DNA of 5,047 bases from NCBI GenBank assembly GCA_023415725.1, contig JAEZJR010000218.1:1-5047 (forward strand), read 5' to 3'. A model generated the notes under the pieces. That model was not told the DNA's origin and searched no databases. It saw only the letters and a program-made list of their open reading frames with translations. Source of the DNA: Acidobacteriota bacterium (GTDB lineage: Bacteria > Acidobacteriota > Blastocatellia > Pyrinomonadales > Pyrinomonadaceae). Position numbers and translations under genes: made by a program. This document shows positions 1 through 3,923 of the stretch, one piece after another (positions within the stretch are counted from its first letter, which is position 1; each line of letters begins with the position of its first letter).

Positions 1-95
1 AGTACGGCTCTTTCAAAAAATACTCGGTCTTATTGATTGATTTGCAGGCGGGTCCTCAGCGCAAAATAAAGGAGTTTCTCCTGCAGTGGTTATAG

Positions 96-124
96 ACTAT
101 ATTGTGTCTCCGAGGCTTTGTCAA
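96..124 (-). promoter_or_regulatory. Strong sigma-70-type promoter pointing left, out of the window
   Basis: Read on the minus strand, a perfect -35 box TTGACA (124 to 119) is followed after exactly 17 bases by TATAGT (101 to 96), one mismatch from the -10 consensus. Transcription would start near position 89 and leave the window at position 1, giving a leader of at least 88 bases. A 5-bp hairpin (AGGAG, 3-base loop, CTCCT; 70-82) lies near the start of that leader. No ATG-led reading frame starts in the leader inside the window, so the product lies further left: a gene with a long leader, or a non-coding RNA. The boxes and spacing are seen directly; activity is inferred. Confidence 0.6.
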
Positions 125-149
125 CACAAAATCTAGTGGTTGGCCCTAA

Positions 150-169
150 AAATAATAAACCTATTATTT
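150..169. repeat. AT-rich 8-bp perfect inverted repeat
   Basis: AAATAATA (150-157) and TATTATTT (162-169) are perfect reverse complements around a 4-base loop (AACC). The dyad is almost pure A/T and sits between the leftward promoter and the DnaA-box-like motifs. It could be a protein-binding dyad or an easily melted segment. It is not a convincing terminator, because the stem has no G/C pairs. Confidence 0.4.
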
Positions 170-274
170 ACAGCATTTAGCGACCCTTTGGTGAGGTTGT
201 GGGTTAGATTGCAGGTAACATTCCCGTAACTCACGGAAACACAATATGTTGTGGTGAAATCGATCGCGGTTTCT

Positions 275-373
275 TGTGGAAAACGTTAGGAAAAGGGTGT
301 GGAAATCAGTGGTTAGGCGGGGCAGGTTAGGGCAATTATGTCGGGCTGAACCGCGTTTTTCACCTGTGGAAAA
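275..373. promoter_or_regulatory. Cluster of three DnaA-box-like 9-mers
   Basis: TGTGGAAAA occurs at 275-283 and 365-373, and TGTGGAAAT at 298-306. On the minus strand these read TTTTCCACA twice and ATTTCCACA once. The first form fits the general DnaA-box consensus TTWTNCACA. All three have the same orientation and lie within 100 bases of a gene-free stretch that also holds an AT-rich dyad and a strong outward promoter. This could be a DnaA-regulated promoter region or part of an origin. The genes in view are not typical origin neighbours, so the origin reading is weak. Confidence 0.3.
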
Positions 374-378
374 CCCCA

Positions 379-463
379 GTTCGGAGTTCCAGCCTTAGCT
401 GGCCCGACGCGGCCACGAAACGTATCTGGGTTACGAAAGCCACCTAAAGGTGGAACTCCGAAC
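379..463. repeat. REP-like inverted pair (BIME-like element)
   Basis: Two 24-base units face each other. Unit 1 (379-402) begins GTTCGGAGTTCCA and ends in a small hairpin, CCAGC-CTTA-GCTGG (389-402). Unit 2, on the opposite strand (463 to 440), has the same first 13 bases and ends in CCACC-TTTA-GGTGG. The outer 13 bases form a perfect inverted repeat (379-391 with 451-463). The terminal stems differ by a swapped G-C pair that keeps base pairing. This architecture is typical of REP/BIME elements moved by RAYT transposases; no such gene is in the window. The element lies 7 bases beyond the ancestral stop of the broken GNAT gene and may stabilise or end its transcript. Confidence 0.65.
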
Positions 464-470
464 CTTGAGG

Positions 471-920
471 CTACAGCTTCAGTTTCATCCCCACATGTGA
501 TCTCGAAGAACCGAGCGATTCGTAGAAGTGGTGAGCATCGCTTCGGTCGTTCTGCGTCGTCAGCTGCATTGAAACGCATCCTTACTCTTTCGCACGTTCG
601 ATCGCCCACCGCATTATCTCGCGGCCGAGGCCTTTGCCCCTCAACTCCGTATCGACACGAACCGACTCCACGGTACATCGCTTGCCGCCCTGGTAGCTCA
701 AAGAAGGCGTGAATATCAACTGTAATGTTCCGATGATCTCGCCGTCGAGTTCGGCGACGATAAGTTCGTTTTTGGGATCCGCTTCGATCTCCCTGAATGC
801 TTTGACGTAACCTTCCGGCAAAGGGTCTTCGAGACGTTCGCGCTGCTGGCCGAGAAAATCATCTGCCAGCATAAACACGATCTTAGGCAAGTCGTGGAGG
901 TGAGCGGGCCGAAAGTTCAT
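471..920 (-). pseudogene. GNAT-family N-acetyltransferase broken by an in-frame TAA
   Basis: GNAT enzymes transfer acetyl groups from acetyl-CoA to small molecules or proteins; the substrate here is unknown. From the ATG at 920-918 the frame reads 112 residues. They include an N-terminal acetyltransferase strand, the central beta strands (IVAELDGEIIGTLQL) and the acetyl-CoA pyrophosphate loop RGKGLG at about residues 94-99. A TAA at 584-582 then stops it. In the same frame translation continues for 36 codons with a recognisable GNAT C-terminus (HHFYESLG, then SHVGMKLKL) to a TAG at 473-471. Restored length is about 149 residues, the family norm. The simplest ancestor of the TAA is a CAA (Gln) codon. 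GGAG five bases upstream supports the ATG; a GTG one codon earlier (923-921) is the alternative. The start overlaps the hydrolase stop by one base (TGATG), implying translational coupling. A 112-residue product would lack the motif-B helix and is probably inactive. A sequencing error is possible. Confidence 0.8.
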
Positions 921-1681
921 CACGACTCCACTACCAACCCATCAAATGCGAATTCTACATTATCAGGCAACAGCCTCGAATCGCGTTCGTGGAGGATGTC
1001 GTGGTTTAGGTGGGTGAGGTAGGCGCGTTTGGGTTTTAGGTCGGCGATGATGCCGAGGGCTTCTTCGAGGTGGAGGTGGGTGGAGTGGGGTTTGAGGCGG
1101 ACGCAGTCGAGCACGAGGACGTCGAGGTCGCGGAGGCCATCCATCGAGTCGGGCGGGATGGTCTTGAGGTCTGTCGCGTATGCGAAATCGTTGAATCGGT
1201 ACGCGACGACCGGGAGTTTTCCGTGGATGACCTCGAGCGGCGTGACCTCTACCTCGCCGATGCAGAAGGGCGAATTGTTGACCACCGTGTGCGGGATGAG
1301 TTGCGGCAGCCCGCCGCCGAAATGCGTCGGCTGGAAGATGTACTGGAAGATGCGGCGAAGGTCGATCCACGCGATCTCGTTCGCGAAGATCGGCATCGCG
1401 CCGTAGCGAAAATTAAGCGGGCGGATGTCGTCGAGACCGAAGACGTGATCGACGTGACAGTGCGTGATGAGTATTGCGTCGATGTTGCGGATGTTCGCGC
1501 GAAGTGCCTGTTGCCGAAAATCGCTCGACGTATCGACAAGTATGGTCTTACCGGCGTGTTCGATAAGTATCGAAACCCGAAGCCGCTTATCGCGCGGGTC
1601 ATCCGACATGCACGTCTCGCAATCGCAGGCGATCGACGGCACGCCGGTAGATGTTCCTGTTCCGAGGAAGGTTAGTTTCAT
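920..1681 (-). CDS. PhnP-like metallo-beta-lactamase-fold hydrolase
   Basis: This 253-residue protein is a cytoplasmic metallohydrolase of the COG1235 (PhnP-like) type, probably a phosphodiesterase. The N-terminus is TFLGTGTSTGVPSIACDC. The metal motif HCHVDH spans residues 74-79 (H74, H76, D78, H79). The other expected ligands are H153 (VIHGK), D171 (YATDLK) and H224 (THLNHD). C19, C21, C24 and H227 match the pattern of the extra structural zinc site known in E. coli PhnP. Length is normal for the family and every metal ligand is present, so it should be active. No phosphonate genes lie nearby, so the cyclic-phosphate substrate of true PhnP should not be assumed. The ATG sits one base after a 9-bp repeat array and has no clear Shine-Dalgarno sequence. 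The 3' end overlaps the GNAT start by one base. Fold confidence is high; exact substrate is unknown. Confidence 0.9.
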   Translation of the reverse strand: MKLTFLGTGTSTGVPSIACDCETCMSDDPRDKRLRVSILIEHAGKTILVDTSSDFRQQALRANIRNIDAILITHCHVDHVFGLDDIRPLNFRYGAMPIFANEIAWIDLRRIFQYIFQPTHFGGGLPQLIPHTVVNNSPFCIGEVEVTPLEVIHGKLPVVAYRFNDFAYATDLKTIPPDSMDGLRDLDVLVLDCVRLKPHSTHLHLEEALGIIADLKPKRAYLTHLNHDILHERDSRLLPDNVEFAFDGLVVES

Positions 1682-1682
1682 T

Positions 1683-1718
1683 AGTTCGGCGAGTTCGGTA
1701 AGTTCAGCGAGTTTTCCG
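1683..1718. repeat. 9-bp tandem array A, between hydrolase start and four-helix-bundle stop
   Basis: Four 9-base units run head to tail: AGTTCGGCG, AGTTCGGTA, AGTTCAGCG, AGTTTTCCG. They share AGTT and vary mainly in the last five bases. The array fills nearly all of the gap, starting one base from the hydrolase ATG and ending three bases before the four-helix-bundle stop codon. The segment AGTTCAGCGAGTT (1701-1713) is the perfect reverse complement of segments in the array on the other side of that gene (2146-2158 and 2155-2167). Confidence 0.7.
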
Positions 1719-1721
1719 AAC

Positions 1722-2084
1722 TCAATCTCGAAGATACTTCGCCAAACCGACTGTCATTCTAGAGACTTCGTCGAGCATCTCGTATATTTCGCTAAATTCT
1801 TCGGTCGATATGTAATTCATATCGCGAGCGACGTATAAATGGGACTGGAGTTCGATAGCGGAACCACGTGAAATATTCAAGAAATTTGCGAATTCGTTTC
1901 GCGTTCTTCTTCCATGGCCCTCTGCAATATTCGCCATGATGGAAACGCTCGCCCGTTTCATCTGGTCGCGGAGACTGAAGTCTTTCGCGAATTCGCCCTG
2001 GTTTGAAATCAAATAGATCCTCTTTGTTATCTCACGCGCTTTTTGCCACGCTTGAATATCTTCAAATCTCTTAAAAGTTGCCAC
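1722..2084 (-). CDS. Four-helix-bundle protein (23S rRNA intervening-sequence / S23 type)
   Basis: The 120-residue protein matches the four-helix-bundle family (TIGR02436 type), first found encoded in intervening sequences of 23S rRNA and related to the Avd accessory protein of diversity-generating retroelements. Landmarks are FEDIQAWQKAREIT (residues 7-20), the LRDQMKRASVSIMANIAEG helix around 38-56, and the ISRGSAIELQSHL segment around 70-82. Length is normal. The molecular role of stand-alone members is unknown; no rRNA or reverse transcriptase is in the window. The start is GTG (2084-2082), with AGGAG about 11 bases upstream and an in-frame TGA further up excluding a longer form. Composition is distinctive: about 44% GC over four sampled lines of this gene, against 62-75% in sampled lines of both neighbours. 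The gene lies between 9-bp arrays in inverted orientation, as if inserted between DUF1844 and the hydrolase. Confidence 0.88.
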   Translation of the reverse strand: MATFKRFEDIQAWQKAREITKRIYLISNQGEFAKDFSLRDQMKRASVSIMANIAEGHGRRTRNEFANFLNISRGSAIELQSHLYVARDMNYISTEEFSEIYEMLDEVSRMTVGLAKYLRD

Positions 2085-2127
2085 CTTGACCCGTTCTCCT
2101 AATCGATCAGTTCAAGGTAAATTAGCA

Positions 2128-2167
2128 AACTCGCAGAACTCAGCCAACTCGCTGAACTCGCTGAACT
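2128..2167. repeat. 9-bp tandem array B, between four-helix-bundle start and DUF1844 stop
   Basis: The units are AACTCGCAG, AACTCAGCC, AACTCGCTG and AACTCGCTG, then a partial AACT that runs into the DUF1844 stop codon (2168-2166). The unit is the reverse complement of the array A unit, so the two arrays face each other across the four-helix-bundle gene. AACTCGCTGAACT occurs here twice (2146-2158 and 2155-2167) and once, inverted, in array A. About 43 bases of AT-rich sequence holding the four-helix-bundle ribosome-binding site separate this array from the GTG start. Confidence 0.75.
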
Positions 2168-2738
2168 ATTTCTTGCCGAGGATGTCCGCGCCGGAGAATT
2201 TCTTCGCGGCCTGGGCTTTGAGTTTCTCTTCGGTCGCGCGGACCATCGTGACGTACTGCATTCGAAGATCGCCGAGGAGGCTGTCTAGCAGTTGGGCCTC
2301 TTTTGCGTGCAGGTTCCCTTTCGTCTTTTCGCGCAGCATCGCGAGGACATCGATCCAGAACTTGCCGGAATCGAGGTCGAGGGTGCGTTGGCCCGTGGCC
2401 GGGTGCGGGACGGCGCCGAGGGCGGCGGCGGCGTTCGTCGCCAGGGTCGAGAGGAAATTGACGAAGCTCGCGGGGTCGTCAACGCCGGGGACGTCGTCGA
2501 GATCGTCGTCTTCAAGATCCACGTCCTCGAGATCGCCAGCAGTGGCGGCGACCGGGGCTTCGGCGGCTTCTGCAGACGGGGACGGAGCGGCTTTCGATTC
2601 CTTAGCCTGCGGCTCCTCCGTTTTCTGCTCGGAGGGCTCGATGACCACTCCTTCTTTTAGTGAGCCGTCCGGGTTGAATTTGCGGCGGTCGACGACCTTG
2701 AGCGTGACCTCTTCCTGATTATCGTCTCGTCCGATCAT
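2166..2738 (-). CDS. DUF1844 domain protein with acidic linker
   Basis: This 190-residue soluble protein has no signal peptide or membrane segment, and its function is unknown. A short N-terminal motif (KVVDRRKFNPDG, residues 14-25) precedes a low-complexity linker: Ala/Glu/Pro-rich at about 35-68, then strongly Asp-rich at 69-88 (DLEDVDLEDDDLDDV). The DUF1844 domain follows at about 90-165 (SFVNFLSTLATNAAAALG, then DLDSGKFWIDVLAMLREKTKGNL and LLDSLLGDLRMQYV), and a Lys-rich tail ends it. The linker makes it longer than a bare DUF1844 domain. The start is ATG with AGGA six bases upstream. It is first in the minus-strand cluster and divergent from mazG. Very high GC in the linker may reflect slippage of repetitive codons. 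Family assignment is firm; no biochemical role is proposed. Confidence 0.88.
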   Translation of the reverse strand: MIGRDDNQEEVTLKVVDRRKFNPDGSLKEGVVIEPSEQKTEEPQAKESKAAPSPSAEAAEAPVAATAGDLEDVDLEDDDLDDVPGVDDPASFVNFLSTLATNAAAALGAVPHPATGQRTLDLDSGKFWIDVLAMLREKTKGNLHAKEAQLLDSLLGDLRMQYVTMVRATEEKLKAQAAKKFSGADILGKK

Positions 2739-2765
2739 AAAATTCCTGTATCTCTAAATAGTAGC

Positions 2766-2777
2766 ATTTCGCGAAAT
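2766..2777. promoter_or_regulatory. 12-bp perfect palindrome in the DUF1844/mazG divergent gap
   Basis: ATTTCGCGAAAT is its own reverse complement. On the minus strand it lies just upstream of a possible -10 box for DUF1844 (TACTAT, three bases further on), about 40 bases before the ATG. A dimeric regulator could bind here. A 12-bp palindrome can occur by chance, and no convincing -35 box accompanies it. Confidence 0.3.
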
Positions 2778-2800
2778 TCCGTTGGAAGTACATGCGAATT

Positions 2801-2866
2801 CTTTGTGTACTTTGCGGGCCAAGCGTGGGGAAAGAATTTCACGCAAAGCTCGCGAAGGACGCAAAG
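2801..2866. repeat. Long imperfect hairpin with 9-bp internal periodicity
   Basis: The left arm 2801-2827 (CTTTGTGTACTTTGCGGGCC, then AAGCGTG) pairs with the right arm 2840-2866 (CACGCAAAG, CTCGCGAAG, GACGCAAAG) around a 12-base loop. Of 27 positions, 20 are Watson-Crick pairs and three more would be G-U pairs in RNA. The right arm is three 9-base units, and the left arm shows the same 9-base spacing (CTTTGTGTA, CTTTGCGGG). Similar CGCAAAG-rich elements are familiar from intergenic regions of several phyla, where they yield spurious reading frames. A transcript from the left would carry it in the mazG leader. Confidence 0.6.
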
Positions 2867-2900
2867 GGAAGATCAGAAACCTCGACGGCCGCTGCTTCCA

Positions 2901-2936
2901 AGACTTCCTAGACTTTCCAGACTTCCTAGACTTAAA
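2901..2936. repeat. 9-bp tandem array C, just upstream of mazG
   Basis: The units are AGACTTCCT, AGACTTTCC, AGACTTCCT and AGACTTAAA, with a degenerate extra unit possibly before them (2892-2900). The array ends seven bases before the mazG ATG, occupying the place of the ribosome-binding site. It has no stop codon in the mazG frame, so a naive gene call runs through it and reads a DFLDFPDFLDL peptide. The period matches arrays A and B but the unit sequence differs. Confidence 0.65.
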
Positions 2937-2943
2937 TAAATCT

Positions 2944-3750
2944 ATGTCGGAAAAATTTAACGAGCTCGTCGCGGTGATGGCGAGGCTTCGGGCCCCTGGC
3001 GGGTGTCCATGGGATCGGGAACAGACTTACGGTTCGCTGGCGCAGTACCTTTTGGAGGAGGCCTACGAGACGTTCGACGCGATACAGGAAGCCGATTCGA
3101 CGGGTGATGTGACGCACTTGAAAGAGGAGTTGGGAGATTTGCTGCTGCAGGTGGTCTTCCACGCGACGATCGGGGCGGAGCGCGGCGAATTCACCATTGA
3201 AGACGTCGCTGAGGGTATCTCGAACAAGCTGATCCTGCGGCACCCGCACGTTTTTGGCGACGCGAAGATAGAAACCGCCGACGCGGTGCTGGATAACTGG
3301 GACACGCTCAAGGCCAACGAGCGGAAGGCGTCAGGCAAAGAGGAAAAGACCAAGGAATCCATCCTGGACGAAGTCCCCGTCCACTTCCCCGCCCTGCTCG
3401 AGGGGCTGAAACTTACGAAAAAAGCGGCCAAGGTCGGTTTCGATTGGGAGGAGACGAACCACATCTTCGACAAGCTCCACGAAGAGATCGCAGAACTTCA
3501 AAAAGCGATGGAAGCCCGGGACCCTGGAGAGATCGGCGAGGAACTGGGCGACCTGCTTTTTGTCGTCGTGAACCTCGCCCGCAGGCTCGATGTGGAACCA
3601 GAAACCGCCCTGAAAAAGACCAACCGGAAGTTCAGATCTAGATTCAAGTTCATAGAAGACAAGCTGAAAAGCCAGGGCAACACCCTCGAAGGATCGACGC
3701 TGGAAGAGATGGATTCGCTCTGGGACCAATCCAAGGCTCGATCCGTTTAG
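2944..3750 (+). CDS. mazG: Nucleoside triphosphate pyrophosphohydrolase MazG
   Basis: MazG hydrolyses nucleoside triphosphates to monophosphates and pyrophosphate in the cytoplasm, clearing abnormal nucleotides; in E. coli it also affects the (p)ppGpp response. The 268-residue protein has the classical two-domain build, close to the 263 residues of E. coli MazG. Domain 1 has GCPWDREQT (20-28), the Mg-binding E38-E39-x-x-E42 and E61-E62-x-x-D65 (EELGDLLLQVVFHA), then RHPHVFGD (99-106). Domain 2 has KVGFDW (163-168), E180-E181-x-x-E184 and E199-E200-x-x-D203 (EELGDLLFVVVNLARR). All expected acidic ligands are present. The start at 2944 fits the conserved MSEKFNELVAVMARLRAPGGCPWD opening. A 54-residue upstream extension to 2782 is open but consists of translated repeat DNA and should be left out. 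There is no clear Shine-Dalgarno. The gene is divergent from DUF1844 and followed by a hairpin 16 bases after its stop. Confidence 0.95.
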   Translation: MSEKFNELVAVMARLRAPGGCPWDREQTYGSLAQYLLEEAYETFDAIQEADSTGDVTHLKEELGDLLLQVVFHATIGAERGEFTIEDVAEGISNKLILRHPHVFGDAKIETADAVLDNWDTLKANERKASGKEEKTKESILDEVPVHFPALLEGLKLTKKAAKVGFDWEETNHIFDKLHEEIAELQKAMEARDPGEIGEELGDLLFVVVNLARRLDVEPETALKKTNRKFRSRFKFIEDKLKSQGNTLEGSTLEEMDSLWDQSKARSV

Positions 3751-3766
3751 TGCGCCGCATCAGTAC

Positions 3767-3802
3767 GTACGCGAGCCGAGCGAAGTGTGTCGGCTCGCGT
3801 AC
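3767..3802 (+). terminator. 13-bp perfect hairpin after mazG (terminator or REP-like element)
   Basis: GTACGCGAGCCGA (3767-3779) and TCGGCTCGCGTAC (3790-3802) are perfect reverse complements around a 10-base loop. The hairpin starts 16 bases after the mazG stop, where a terminator is expected, but no run of T follows (ACCTTTCCCC). It may end transcription without a U-tract, protect the mRNA 3' end, or be a dispersed palindromic repeat. Confidence 0.6.
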
Positions 3803-3845
3803 ACCTTTCCCCTAAATACCCTGCCAAAATTGCAGATTCCATAAA

Positions 3846-3861
3846 TGGCATATAGCTTGCA
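3846..3861 (+). promoter_or_regulatory. rpoN: Candidate sigma-54 (-24/-12) promoter
   Basis: TGGCATATAGCTTGCA contains TGGCA and TTGCA at exactly the spacing of the sigma-54 consensus (TGGCAC-N5-TTGCW), with GG and GC twelve bases apart. The start of transcription would be near 3872, giving a leader of about 52 bases before the ATG at 3924. A 7-bp inverted repeat (AATGGCA 3844-3850, TGCCATT 3863-3869) overlaps it and could be an operator. A sigma-70 reading (TTGCAG 3830, TATAGC 3851) has only 15 bases between its boxes and is poorer. The gene symbol refers to the sigma factor that would recognise the site. Confidence 0.5.
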
Positions 3862-3905
3862 GTGCCATTAGCTACGGCTATTCGTGTCCCCACGCTCACG
3901 ACATG

Positions 3906-3916
3906 AGGAGGAGGTG
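3906..3916 (+). promoter_or_regulatory. Very strong ribosome-binding site deciding the start of the secreted protein
   Basis: A purine-rich AGGAGGAGGTG repeats the Shine-Dalgarno core and ends seven bases before the ATG at 3924-3926. It overlaps the upstream in-frame ATG at 3903, making that ATG an unlikely start. Such a strong site suggests an abundantly made protein. Confidence 0.8.
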
Positions 3917-3923
3917 TGTCTTT

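Noticed and set aside
7..19. GCTCTTTCAAAAA-like boxA motif on the plus strand
   Set aside because: No rRNA gene lies to the right, and the nearby strong promoter points the other way; probably chance.
3..95. Possible 3' end of a plus-strand gene (30 codons then TAG)
   Set aside because: It is short, AT-rich, matches nothing I recognise, and such a length is expected by chance; the leftward promoter starts directly after it.
313..678. Minus-strand open frame of 121 codons containing FGVPPLGG and PAKAGTPN
   Set aside because: It runs through the REP-like pair and the GNAT C-terminus in another frame. The peptide phrases are translations of the palindromic repeat, not a protein.
1070..1675. 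Plus-strand open frame of 201 codons opposite the hydrolase
   Set aside because: It is antisense to a hydrolase with all metal ligands intact; high GC keeps the opposite strand open, and its peptide shows no domain.
1722..2084. Diversity-generating retroelement suggested by the Avd-like four-helix-bundle protein
   Set aside because: There is no reverse transcriptase, template/variable repeat pair or target gene in the window; the 9-bp arrays are not adenine-mutagenised repeats.
1683..2167. CRISPR array reading of the short repeats
   Set aside because: The units are only 9 bp, with no spacers and no cas genes.
2086..2718. Plus-strand open frame of 210 codons opposite DUF1844
   Set aside because: Its Ser/Arg/Ala-rich peptide is the antisense of a low-complexity linker and DUF1844; the NSLNSLN stretch is array B.
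2944..3750. MazG as part of a MazEF-type toxin-antitoxin locus
   Set aside because: No mazE or mazF lies next to it; the neighbours are unrelated.
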